Source: Karstenula rhodostoma CBS 690.94 (taxonomy: Eukaryota; Ascomycota; Dothideomycetes; Pleosporales; Didymosphaeriaceae). From it: a stretch of 64,000 bases of DNA. The position numbers and the translations under genes were made by a program. Shown here one piece after another: positions 32,328 to 42,448 of the stretch. The notes under the pieces were generated by a model that had not been told where the DNA came from, searched no databases, and saw only the letters and a list, made by a program, of their open reading frames with translations. Numbering within the stretch: the first letter of the stretch is position 1; each line of letters opens with the position of its first letter. Location: assembly GCA_010093485.1 (NCBI GenBank), contig MU001493.1:2468937-2532936 (forward strand), written 5' to 3'.

Positions 32328-33453
32328 GGGGCTGGGTCTGGGGTTGATTTAATGTGGTGGGGGATGGAGGAGTGGTTGTGCGTGGGTATATGTACTTAGT
32401 AATGTCTGTGCGGAGGGTTGGGTCATGGCACCGATTGCATTATGTAATAACGAGGTGGGTGGCAGGTTCTACAATGTGTTTACAATATCATGAGGCCGTC
32501 CGCGTGTTGAAGAAGCTAGTCTTTCAACGATATGCTGGGATCCAGAAATGGCGCGTCTGTACATCGACATCTACAACTCAAATATGATACTTCGCGAGCT
32601 TCTGGAAGCCGGGGCGACATCTACAACTCGCCCTCAATAACACGCGCGAGACATGCGACGCCAGAATGCGGCATCTAGAAAATAATATTCCACGTGTTAG
32701 TGTGGCTGTCTTGTAGTCTCGTGGTGGATTGGGTGAGATGTGATGTCTCATCTCTTTACTAACGGCGGTGGACAGCACTATTGCATTCCTTGTCGCTCTG
32801 GTTTGATTTAAGTTCTTCCCTAGGTAGGAAGAGATTTCCTTTTGACGGGATCGTTGTCGATCTGCTCAAAGGTCGGGGAGTAGGCCTTTTGTCTTCCACG
32901 ACCCCGGGATCCCCACATGTAGCCAGTGTTACACGAGGCGGCACTCAGTGCTTATACTTTCTTTCATGGTTTACATATAGGGGCAGCTGGTGCGCACAGA
33001 AGGTGAGGTAAGTTGGAGAGATGCGAGGTTGGGCGTGATGGAGCTGGAGAGGCCATCGACGTGCTGCATGCATGTATCCTTAGAAGTACGGCCCGTTAGT
33101 CGTCTACGAGGCGGCCGTCAGTGCGTCGACTTTCGCTTTTCTATAGCATTGGCGGCCAGCGAGTATGAATTAGAGACGGGGTAAGTTCAGTAAATTGTGA
33201 CTCGATTTGGTGGAGCTGTAAAGGTTATCGACGCCTCGCCTGAGTGCTGGATGCGACGTCAACCATACCTTGACAGTGGCCCCGAAGAGCCACCACGGTC
33301 ACAGCCACAGTTTATCGCTATACTATAGGAAATGAAATAGGAAGGAACCTAAGTACAGCATCATGCATACATCATACGTGCACGATGTCGCGTGACGGGT
33401 GGGGCACGCGTTGTGTGGCCTCGAGCATTCACCCCAACTCGCGCTCCCATTCG
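32328..33453. other. Intergenic, no supported gene
   Basis: Holds the second copy of the 29-bp motif. Short ORFs on both strands lack family signals. Confidence 0.45.
32892..32920. repeat. 29-bp dispersed motif, copy 2
   Basis: Matches 14025-14053 with a single C/T difference, same orientation; no similarity beyond its ends. Confidence 0.6.
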
Positions 33454-33460
33454 TATATAA
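33454..33460 (+). promoter_or_regulatory. TATA box of gene A
   Basis: TATATAA 160 nt before the ATG of gene A; the leader between them is C/A-rich. Genes B, C and J have the same arrangement (154-167 nt). Confidence 0.5.
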
Positions 33461-33613
33461 TATCTTTACCACCTCAAGTACATAGAACCACAACCCCAAA
33501 ACCTCCACGCAAAGGCACTGGAACGCAAAAGCACACCCGAATCCCTAACATTTACACCGATTTCAAGTTACACGACTGAACAGCAGTTCTATCGCTAACG
33601 CCAAAAGCTCGCA

Positions 33614-35548
33614 ATGGTACACCACCACACGCAGTTCATGGCTGGACCCTCTTCCTTGAAGTCTAGCCGCTACATCTCCGCCCTGATGGACTCCCAGGCC
33701 TCAGCCCAAGTCACTACCCGCAACTCACACAAGTTGAGGGGCCCCACCTACGAGCAAGTCTTTGCTATTCTCACCGACGCACGCAACACGGTCAAAATGA
33801 ACTACACGCTCATCACCTCCGCCCGAAACAAGGACTCGAAGACCGCCATGTCCTCCCCACATCTCACACATGCCTTCCTCGCCAATCTCAAGGATGGCCT
33901 GGACGAGTGTGAGGCACGCAAGGAGTCTCCACAGGACATCCTCAACTCGCGGATCGAGATCGAGCACGATGTCCTGGAGTTCTGGAACCGGTCGGGCCGG
34001 ATGAGTGAGAACAAGGACGCTGTGGACGAGGACATCGAGAACTTCCCGCTGCAACTTGCTGCGGTGGAGGCGGGGATCAAGTTCCGGCCGCCCCCGATGC
34101 TGAAGGAGGTTCGTGAATCAAAGGTCGATGGGCAAGGCGCGGAGGTCCAGCAATCAAAATTCCCGCGTCAGGGCTATGTTGTTCCTGGGCAAATTCAAGA
34201 TGTAACTGTTCAGCTCCCGCAATCGGCACCTCCGCGTCCATTCTCTGGCACTGGGATGCCTATGCAACTTCAACGTGGCGCTAGACAGGATCAACCACTT
34301 CCGCCTTATAGTGCAGTCTTTGGCGCTGATACATCTCAGCAAGCCCAAGAGTCTCGCGCGCCGTTCCAGCATACGTCTACTGAGTCGTACAAGCTCCTCG
34401 GGGCGCATGCGTCTGCTGTAGCGTCACCGATTGACTACACCCGGTTTTTGGGCTCAGTAGGTCGGGCGAAGTTCCAGCAGAAGGGTTCATTCGGACCGGC
34501 TGGCATCATGGATGGCACCTCGTGGATGGACTCGCCAGTTTCCACTGGTGCGTTTTCTGGAGACGAGGATGATGAAGACCGCTATGGCAGCATGAAGGGC
34601 AGCAACACGTTGCCGGCAAGCTTCATCCAGACCCCAGCCCCAGTTCAGCAGACTGGAGTCATTGGGGCCTGGGGCGACAGCTTCAACAACTTCTCGCACC
34701 CGGATGTCCTAGGCGATCGAGGCCTTCTTTCATCTGGATACCCAGTTCATCTGCCGCAACCTCAATCGGCCGCCATCCCACAGAAGCGTAACCATACGGC
34801 CCTTGATGCGCAAGAATCCCAAGCTGAAGCGCCAAAGAAGCGTAAATACGAAAAGGGCGGATATGTACCGGCTGGAATGGGGATGCTCCTCAATGACACG
34901 CCCTCGACCAACATCCCGTTCCCGCGCATCGTGATGGACCAACCAGCCAATGTCACCATCGTGGAGCTAATGGTCTTCTTCCCGCGCTACATCCACAGTA
35001 TCGACGTAATCGAGCGCATCGCCAGCAACGGCGGCACCGGCATTCTCCTCGCACGGATCATGAACGCGCATCGCAACCTCGCGGCACCGCTGTACGGTAA
35101 CTATTTCTGCAAGGCCCTGCAGGCTCGGATGCGCAAGATGGGTGACAAGACTGACGACGGGGGCTACGACTACACCAAGTGGACGCTCAGCAGCCACCAG
35201 TCCCTCCCTGGCCACGACGCGGATAGTCTGGACATCGCTGGTATGCGCACGAAGCTTGAGATCGAGAACTTCCCCAAGGTGCACGATGCCCGGACCTATC
35301 CGATTCCGTTCAAGAAGCTGGCTGTGGGCGTGAAGAAGTTGCCGTCGGGATACGATGCGCTGAACTTGACGCGCTGCGTTCGGTATGCGGTGGCGCACCC
35401 GGACGAGGACTGGATTTACCCGGATGACTTTCGCCGCATGGTTGGGCATCTCTCCGGCCATCTCTTGGGGGAGGTTTTCCCAGTCCCGGTTACTCAGAAC
35501 CACTTCGATCGGGAAGCCTGGCTTCGGTGGAGGAACGTCCGGGGCTAG
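33614..35548 (+). CDS. Orphan modular protein A (modules M1-M2-M3)
   Basis: 644 aa, single exon, start MVHHHTQFMAGPSSL. Not a family I can name. M1 lies at about 41-160: LRGPTYEQVFAILTDARNTV, IEIEHDVLEFWNRSGRM and ENFPLQLAAVEAG. A Gln/Pro/Ser-rich linker (160-430) holds the basic NLS-like APKKRKYEKG at about 404. M2 begins at about 433 with STNIPF, then ANVTIVELMVFFPRYIHSID and VIERIASNGGTG. M3 is at about 560-625: YPIPFKKLAVGVKKLPSGYD, ALNLTRCVRYAVAHPDEDW, YPDDFRRMVGHLSG. The chain ends soon after M3, so M4 is absent. No signal peptide or membrane helix; the NLS-like motif suggests the nucleus. First of the paralogue cluster and the clearest reference copy. Confidence 0.8.
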   Translation: MVHHHTQFMAGPSSLKSSRYISALMDSQASAQVTTRNSHKLRGPTYEQVFAILTDARNTVKMNYTLITSARNKDSKTAMSSPHLTHAFLANLKDGLDECEARKESPQDILNSRIEIEHDVLEFWNRSGRMSENKDAVDEDIENFPLQLAAVEAGIKFRPPPMLKEVRESKVDGQGAEVQQSKFPRQGYVVPGQIQDVTVQLPQSAPPRPFSGTGMPMQLQRGARQDQPLPPYSAVFGADTSQQAQESRAPFQHTSTESYKLLGAHASAVASPIDYTRFLGSVGRAKFQQKGSFGPAGIMDGTSWMDSPVSTGAFSGDEDDEDRYGSMKGSNTLPASFIQTPAPVQQTGVIGAWGDSFNNFSHPDVLGDRGLLSSGYPVHLPQPQSAAIPQKRNHTALDAQESQAEAPKKRKYEKGGYVPAGMGMLLNDTPSTNIPFPRIVMDQPANVTIVELMVFFPRYIHSIDVIERIASNGGTGILLARIMNAHRNLAAPLYGNYFCKALQARMRKMGDKTDDGGYDYTKWTLSSHQSLPGHDADSLDIAGMRTKLEIENFPKVHDARTYPIPFKKLAVGVKKLPSGYDALNLTRCVRYAVAHPDEDWIYPDDFRRMVGHLSGHLLGEVFPVPVTQNHFDREAWLRWRNVRG

Positions 35549-37309
35549 ATAGACGTCAGGCGAGGAGTGAAGTTGCGGTGGTACCGATCAGGAAGATGGT
35601 TTCGAGGCGGACGAAGAGTCAAGGCATACGTGTACAGGAGTCTCGGCACAACTAGATGGCCTTCGATCACTCAATTTCTAGTTGTGTTTACAAGTTGGCG
35701 AAAGACCAGGGTTACCCTACGGTTAGCAGGGGATGCCAATGAGACAACATGGTCTTTACATACCTTTCTTTCTTCCCAGTGCCCCCTTTGCTATTCTCGA
35801 GGCGTTTCTTCTATCCCGTTTGAAGGGATTCTATGATCCAATATGCTCTACATGAATCGTTCCAGCTCTTGATAGAATTCGAACACAATTCTCTACAAGA
35901 ACACACTTCTCCGTAAAACTCGCCATACGTGACTCGTGTAAGTGAAGTGAAGTGTATACATAGCGGTTTGCTGTGTTGCATAATCTCAGGAAAGCCACGC
36001 ACAAGAAGATTGAACTATTCCCGTAGTGCTGAATGCATCTGAGGTCTTTTTCGCGTGTTGTATTTTGGCTAATACATATTATTAGCGTGGTGTAGAATCA
36101 TTGTTCAGTGAGAGTGGCTGGGACACTATCAAGCTTTCACAAGTATACTCTCGATGAAGATGCGCGATAGCCAACATGATGACCACACAAACTCTATCTA
36201 TATCACACAGATGTTCAGCATTATGTCCACGATCGCAGTTAAGCATAGATGGAAACTTCTTAATTGATTCACAAGAGCAGTTGGACGTATAGAATTGAAA
36301 TCTTAAAGTAAACACCTTAATTGATGAGCCTTCCGCGGCAAGAATCGAATGATTGGCCAGCTACGTGCGTATAGTGAGACTTTTGCCAAGTGAATGTTAG
36401 ACATCTTTGAAACTAAGTGTCTTGGATAAAATATCAACACAATCGCAGTTCAAGCCATTGATTTCTGCTCAAGTCTATAATCCGCTGTTTCTAAAACAAT
36501 GTCTTGCCCCAGAAAATTCGCGATCATTTTGAAGATTCCCGCCGCCAGGACGTACTTCCGAGAAACGATAAAGACAGCGCCAAGTATGGGATGGATGGAT
36601 ACAAGGTGCATTCGGAAACTTGGGCTTCGATCAAATTGGCGCAGCGTACCGCGGACTGTACGGCTTGTTTCTGCCTCGTCTTTTGTCTCTCTGGTTGTTT
36701 CGTTTCCCAGAAACATTGATCTCGTTATTTGGGTTGTTGGTTAGTGTTTTATATCAACCGCAATCATGAAGTTTCCCCACATCAATCTATTCGGTTTGAC
36801 AGTGTACAGTATCAAAAAGACTGAACATCCTCTTGCTCAATGTACGTATTTTATGGCACTCTTTTTCCTGAGAACGAGTTATCTTGAATTTAATATCGGC
36901 AGTTTGTTTTGACAATGTATTCTGAATGCCGTCGTTGGCTTCAAGAATCTTGCATGCGTTGCGACGAAGGCATGGCAAGAGCATCTTACCAGACTAACAA
37001 CCTAGTATCCTATCAGACTTCACATCTCCCGCAAGATCAGCTGCTAAAGAGTCGCGAGGCGTATATACTTTGTTTCGAACAGTCGTTGGGTCCCATCCGC
37101 GATAAACTCGAATATCTCCAAAGCCAACTTTTCCTCCGAAGCACTGAATCGACATGTATCCGGATAATCCCAACCTGTAGGCTGGGAACCTATCCCGGAT
37201 TATAGTGCGTGCACTAAAACCGCGTCTCTGAGTGAAATGCGTCCACGAGTGGTTACAATGTACGCATTGTGTCGCGACGATGAGGCCTCAGCTTCGCACT
37301 CCAGGCCCT
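35549..37309. other. Intergenic between A and B, no supported gene
   Basis: About 1.8 kb. A candidate two-exon frame beginning at 36766 (MKFPHINLFGLTVYSIKK) was tested against the ORF at 36909-37205; with donor 36842 and acceptor 36902 the frames do not join. Nothing else is convincing. Confidence 0.4.
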
Positions 37310-37315
37310 TATATA
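37310..37315 (+). promoter_or_regulatory. TATA box of gene B
   Basis: TATATA 167 nt before the ATG at 37477, followed by C/T-rich then A-rich leader. Confidence 0.45.
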
Positions 37316-37476
37316 CATTCATTTAATCTTCTTCACTCAGCATCGAAAGGTTTCACAACCCAAAAACCAACAGAAAAACCCAAATTTGAACTTGAGCTAG
37401 CCTCAGATCAACGTTAGAACTCTTTGGTTTCTTTTGGAATCTTTCACACCAAGTTAAAATCGAGATTTCTGGAAAC

Positions 37477-40400
37477 ATGTCTGGAAACATGTCCGGAAAC
37501 GGCGGGTCGGCTCATGTGCCTTCTCACTCGATTACCACGTACGAAGAACTGTATTCTCTGATCGAGCAAGCAAACGTGAGAATCCTGGAACAATACGAGG
37601 CGATTAGGCCCCACCTTGCGGAAGCACTTCGTCGAAACACCCAAAGTGCTCGAGATGCATCTCTATCTTTTCGCCCGCCCCTAGCACAAGATATTCTTGT
37701 AGATTACCTGTGGTTAGAGTTTGACATATTGCAGAGCTGGAATATAACTCGCATGGGATACGTCGTAGCTTTCGATTCGGAGGAGGGCCGGTACGATATC
37801 TACGACGATCATCACAGCTTCCCGCTCAGGAACGCTGCTAGGCAAGCGAATGTGACAGTACCTCCGCGTCAGTGGTTGGGTTTTCGTAGGGACCGTTTTC
37901 GTGGCAACCCGAATCATGACCATGAGCCCTTCGAACATTCTGATATCGTCGAACGGGTCCTGGATCGGGTCGACCAAGAGTTCTCGGATAGCGAATGGAA
38001 CGTTATTCGTCTGCATGGCTTGGAATGGAGGTTCGAGGACCAGTCAGGGCCTTCGGCTCCTCCACCACGGCAACCCGTTCCTGCAGTACGTCCCCCTCAG
38101 GCCGCTGCCCAATCTCGGCCTGTAAACCGTCCTCCCCCTCCGCAAGCTGCTGCAGTCCATCATCAAGCACCCCGGGCTCCCCCGCATCCGGTCACTGTCG
38201 CTTCCCAAACTGGGCCCTCCCGACTTCAGGTGCCGCAAGCTTCCTCGGCTCGTCCCGTTCCGCCGGTTGCACCCAGGCAACGGCCAGCTCCACCCGCTGT
38301 GCTGCCACAGCCAACTGCCCCGAGCGTCAATCCCCCTGTCCAGCGAGCACCGGCACAAGCGCCCGCACACCCAGGCCCTGCAGCACTCCCTAACCCTCCA
38401 GCTATAGCTCAGCCAGCGGTAGGACGTGTGCCCAGACAACACGTTGGGCTTAAGGACGCTCCGTCGCCGAACATTCCGTTTCTGCCTGGTGTAAACTTGA
38501 CGCTCGCGGAGATCATGACCTTCCTCCCGAACCACCTGCGAAGCGTTGACATGATTGACCGCGTTCACCAAAACACGGGTAAGTACAACCAGAAAGCTCT
38601 TGCCAATATGGCTACAGCACATCGCCGAGATGCTGTATCTGACAACTTCATCTGGAACAGTATCGTCAAAGCTGAGATGAACAAAGAGTATCGGAATCAG
38701 GGTTGGACTGCGCAAAACCACATTCGTCCTAGACACCCGCGGTATGTACTTGGTTCGCTTGCTGTTGGGGGTATGAGAACGCTGGAGGGGGTCAATCATG
38801 CACGGGGAAGCGTGCCCAAGTACCCGAGCAACCCCATCCCATTCAGGAACCTGGCAAATAACGTGAAACACCTTCCTGTGGGTAACGACGCGCTCGACCT
38901 GACTCGTTGCGTGAGTTGGGTACTGCAGAATCCCGGTGCAAGTGCCCAATACATGTTCCCGAATGACTACGCCACAGTGCTGATCATAGTCGGGGGTCCT
39001 CATGCTGTCACCAATAACCATCTGGACATGGCTGCAGTTGGTAGATGGGACAAGGGCACCCCTGGTAGCATTCGCGCGCAGGGCAATAACCCTCAGTGGG
39101 AAACGGAATGTCGCCAGCATGAAGCCAGGTACTGGCCAGCGCAACCGAACGCACCAGCAGTTGGGCAAAACAATGCAGTGCAAGCGGCCATCCCAGCGCC
39201 TGCAAATGCTGGGGCTCAACTCGGATTGCAGGCGCCGCCGCAAATCCTTCCACCACCTAGGGCTGTCCATGGTGCTCTAGCGCCGCCCCCGGGCCCTGGA
39301 CGCTCCGGCATGAACAATAGGAACATGCTGCAAGGTGTTGCCCCAGCTTCGTCAAGCTCTAGGACGAGCAACGCGTTCCCGGGCACTGCTGTCCCGCCAC
39401 CTGGTTCTGGATCTCACAATGGCATGTTTGGCCCAAGAGCAGGGCCATTGAATTCTGGAACCAGGAAGCGTCCCAGAGTCAACCACCAAGACGATGGAAC
39501 ATCTTCCGGGGCCGATGAGGATGCATCACCGCATCAGAAGCGGGTCCGCACGCAGGGCCCAGACTCCGGACATCGCATGGGCCCTTACTACGGCCAGAAC
39601 CAAAAGCACAGCCAGCCTCGGCAACACGGCACGGGTCAGCCCTCAATGGTTGACCAGTTCCGGCGGTACGGCGTGAGCCTCCATGGCTATCCAACCGGGG
39701 AGCAGACTCATCGGCATCAAGCCGTTGGTGCGTCTGTAGGAAACTCGCGTCCCACAGAGCCTCAGGCGCGGTCAGAATATCCGGACCATGTACCATTCCA
39801 GCCGTACTATACATACGGATACCGGCCGTATAGTCCGGCTAGAAACGGACGAGGTGGATACCAGCAGACCCAGCATGCTGAAGAAAACCCACAGCCTCAG
39901 GGTTACTCGGAGTATGCAGGTTATGCACCAGCGCAGTCATACGATCCGTACATTAGCCAGCAGTATGGCGCAACTGCAACCGGGGCCCATGGAAACCAGT
40001 CACCCGCGCAGCCTGGAGAAAACCCACAGCCTCAGGGATACTCAGGGTACGCAGGGTATGCACCAGCTCAACCATACGATCCGTCGCAAGACAATCGGTA
40101 TGGAGCAAGTGCGTCCGGGCTTGGTGGATACCAGTCACCCGCGCAGCCTGTAGAAGTGCTGCAGCCCCAAGCAGGTCCAGAGTCTGAGCAGATTCCTATC
40201 GATCCAAGGCTGCTCAACCCTCCTGCTGCTGCGCCTGCTGGGCGGCATAAACGCCATCGTCCAAGTGAAGAGGAGACCGCTTCCTCAGAATTCGATAGCA
40301 GGAAGCGGCCTCGCCTAAGCCCAACAGAGGATGAGAGCCAGAATGTGTCGGAACCTCCACGACAAGGAGCAAGCCTCTCGGTAGCGAAGCTGCTGCAGGG

Positions 40401-40518
40401 ACAGCTCCAAAGCGAGATTGACACCACGGATTCGTTCCAGAATAACAAGGCAGGCTACAACACATACAGCGAATATGATGACGACGATCTCACGGGGGAG
40501 AATGACGACGACGAATAA
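37477..40518 (+). CDS. Orphan modular protein B (M1-M2-M3 plus long Pro/Gln/Tyr-rich tail)
   Basis: 1013 aa, single exon. The start MSGNMSGNGGSAHVPSH has two near-identical MSGN/ACATGTC repeats. M1: TTYEELYSLIEQANVRIL at about 21, LWLEFDILQSWNITRMG, and HSFPLRNAARQAN at about 114. A Pro/Ala/Gln-rich linker runs from 188 to 325. M2: SPNIPFLPGVNLTLAEIMTF at about 330, then LPNHLRSVDMIDRVHQNTG. M3: NPIPFRNLANNVKHLPVGND at about 450, ALDLTRCVSWVLQNP, and FPNDYATVLIIVGG. The rest (from about 560) is low complexity with NLS-like TRKRPRV (about 663) and SRKRPRL (about 942) and two tandem 45-residue repeats built on GYxxYAGYAPAQxYDP. It also has IPIDPRLLNP, like IDPALL in D and I. Largest member of the cluster. 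Confidence 0.8.
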   Translation: MSGNMSGNGGSAHVPSHSITTYEELYSLIEQANVRILEQYEAIRPHLAEALRRNTQSARDASLSFRPPLAQDILVDYLWLEFDILQSWNITRMGYVVAFDSEEGRYDIYDDHHSFPLRNAARQANVTVPPRQWLGFRRDRFRGNPNHDHEPFEHSDIVERVLDRVDQEFSDSEWNVIRLHGLEWRFEDQSGPSAPPPRQPVPAVRPPQAAAQSRPVNRPPPPQAAAVHHQAPRAPPHPVTVASQTGPSRLQVPQASSARPVPPVAPRQRPAPPAVLPQPTAPSVNPPVQRAPAQAPAHPGPAALPNPPAIAQPAVGRVPRQHVGLKDAPSPNIPFLPGVNLTLAEIMTFLPNHLRSVDMIDRVHQNTGKYNQKALANMATAHRRDAVSDNFIWNSIVKAEMNKEYRNQGWTAQNHIRPRHPRYVLGSLAVGGMRTLEGVNHARGSVPKYPSNPIPFRNLANNVKHLPVGNDALDLTRCVSWVLQNPGASAQYMFPNDYATVLIIVGGPHAVTNNHLDMAAVGRWDKGTPGSIRAQGNNPQWETECRQHEARYWPAQPNAPAVGQNNAVQAAIPAPANAGAQLGLQAPPQILPPPRAVHGALAPPPGPGRSGMNNRNMLQGVAPASSSSRTSNAFPGTAVPPPGSGSHNGMFGPRAGPLNSGTRKRPRVNHQDDGTSSGADEDASPHQKRVRTQGPDSGHRMGPYYGQNQKHSQPRQHGTGQPSMVDQFRRYGVSLHGYPTGEQTHRHQAVGASVGNSRPTEPQARSEYPDHVPFQPYYTYGYRPYSPARNGRGGYQQTQHAEENPQPQGYSEYAGYAPAQSYDPYISQQYGATATGAHGNQSPAQPGENPQPQGYSGYAGYAPAQPYDPSQDNRYGASASGLGGYQSPAQPVEVLQPQAGPESEQIPIDPRLLNPPAAAPAGRHKRHRPSEEETASSEFDSRKRPRLSPTEDESQNVSEPPRQGASLSVAKLLQGQLQSEIDTTDSFQNNKAGYNTYSEYDDDDLTGENDDDE
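39883..40152 (+). repeat. Tandem 135-bp coding repeat in gene B (two copies)
   Basis: ENPQPQGYSxYAGYAPAQ recurs with a period of exactly 135 nt (45 codons): CCC of the first unit at 39888, of the second at 40023. The units are over 80 percent alike by eye and in frame; QSPAQP ends both. Confidence 0.8.
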
Positions 40519-40699
40519 TAAGAGGTTTGGTTCGTCACTTCGTGAGTCTGCGCTTGCTTCCGCACTCTGTAGCCCGCTGGAAATCGTTTTCATGTTTGCT
40601 GTTGTATGATATCGCAGCCCAGATCTCTGCCGACATCACAGCTTGAGACTCTAGATTGATACGTCCAAGGACGTCTCTAGAGTCAACATAGCTGGGTGT

Positions 40700-41010
40700 A
40701 GGCGAGGTTATTCTCGCATTGGTGTTGGGAATGTATCCTCTCACTGTGTAGCTTGAGTTTAACTCGCTACTAACGTGAGATGGATAACTCCCACGATATC
40801 AATGCAACAGCCCATTGGGTAGCTTGAGAACGAAATTCGCTACTGACATGGGCTGGAGAACTGCCTTGGTGAACAATGAATCAGTCCACTGTGTGGTTTG
40901 AGTCGTGGACTCGCTACTGATGTGGGCTGATGTATCCCGGGATGGCAATGGACTAGCTTATTGTGTAGCTTGAGTGACATACTCGCTACTAATATGGGCT
41001 GGACTAGCGC
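40700..41010 (+). repeat. Tandem 71-74-bp hairpin repeat, four copies
   Basis: Copies start at about 40748, 40819, 40893 and 40965, each with GTAGCTTGAG, a 5-8-nt variable loop, then CTCGCTAC, followed by TGAYRTGGGCTGG and a conserved spacer. The two boxes can pair (GTAGC with GCTAC, GAG with CTC). In copy 3 GTGGT replaces GTAGC and still pairs through G-U. Non-coding, downstream of gene B. Confidence 0.75.
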
Positions 41011-42294
41011 TACGATGAGGAACGTTCATCTGGATAAGATCTGGGCTGTTATTCACTTGGGCTGTGTCTTCAAATGCTGTTGTTCCACTTCTTGGCGCTA
41101 CGTTGGGGGTCCTGCCGGTTGGGGATATGGGTTGGATTTTCATGCTGACGTTGATGTTGACATTCAAGAATTGGATTCGCGATGGAATTTGTGTGTTTGC
41201 ATCACGTTAGAGTTACGCTTATGTTTTCAAGTTTGGTTATTGTTTAGAGCATAATAAATGAAAGAAATACTCTTGAAATATTAAATTCATATTTATATCA
41301 CCTATATATTGTAGAGATTCACTATGAGGTAGGGTGGCTCAATGAAGTAGGGGGACAAGAAGGTGTTGTGCTTTGCCCATGCGCAAAGTGACCAAAAAAG
41401 CGGCCAAGGCGCTATATCACCTAATGTTACCACAGCACTCCAATTAGATTTACAGGTTCCACATAACTACCGAAACAATAGTTTGGGTTTTTCTCTTAAC
41501 TGCTTTTACGCCTGGTCCTTTTGGTGATGCGGTTCAAAGTGCACCTTTTCAACGCCAGGAGTGAATATGAACGAAATCTCCACTGACAGCGGGCTTCACT
41601 CACACATTTAGCCTCAGCTCCGGCGTATTCTCTTGAGATAGCTCTTGGCAGGCTATTATTGAACACAGTGGAACAATCCTACACAGATCAGCAGTAGTCT
41701 ATTTTGAACTTTCAATCTGTAGAAAGTCGACGGTTCGACTTCTCCCAGCGGTCCATCTCCAAGAAGTCGTTTTTCTGGCACGTTAAATGCTCTTGCACAC
41801 CGAGGAATGTAGGAAGAGGTCATTAACGTATTGGTTCTACAAAGTCGACGGAAGAGAACCAATTTGTGTGCTAGCCGCTTTCGTCTCTACCATCTCTTCA
41901 CCGACCGCTACATGAAGAATGCATTCCAGGAGAGAAACAAGGACAAAAGGATAAAGTTGTCGTGTGTGTGGAGTGCAGAAATGATCACAAAAAGGTGTCC
42001 CCCCATATTACAATACATATATCAAAGAAGAGAATACCCTAATTCTACTTCTACAGACTGCACAAAGCGCGCACACCATAGGCCCAGGATCCCCAATTGA
42101 GCGGCAACCATGTATCAAAGTACCCTAACTGGGGAGACTTGAGAACATAATGGTTACACAAGAATTGGAAACGCTTGGACTCCATGCGTGAAAAGGCATT
42201 GTATATACACTAAGATGCGGGTGAAAGTTGGGTCGACTTCTCACAACGCTAGTGCAGGGCCCCCACGGGAGGCTCCATCGTCATACTACCTCTA
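41011..42294. other. Intergenic between B and C, no supported gene
   Basis: AT-rich around 41,260-41,310; otherwise small ORFs only. Upstream part of gene C starts at 42295. Confidence 0.45.
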
Positions 42295-42302
42295 TATAAA
42301 CA
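42295..42302 (+). promoter_or_regulatory. TATA box of gene C
   Basis: TATATAAA 154 nt before the ATG at 42449. Confidence 0.55.
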
Positions 42303-42448
42303 TTTACCCAGCATCGGAGTATATTCCAACTCACCCTCGAAGCGCCTCCGCAACCGCAGAGCGATTGGAGACTAAACACACCCCGATAGTACCTTCTTCG
42401 ACAGACCGAACGCCAATCACGTTCCTACATCAACATCTTACCGCAAAG

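Noticed and set aside
36766..37205. Two-exon gene between A and B
   Set aside because: Donor GTACGT at 36842 and acceptor at 36902 look good, but joining them leaves the downstream ORF out of frame and gives a quick stop.
38044..39270. 408-codon minus-strand ORF opposite gene B
   Set aside because: Antisense shadow; the sense strand carries M2 and M3.
41721..41770. tRNA-like GGTTCGACTTC
   Set aside because: No acceptor stem or D-arm consensus can be placed around it.
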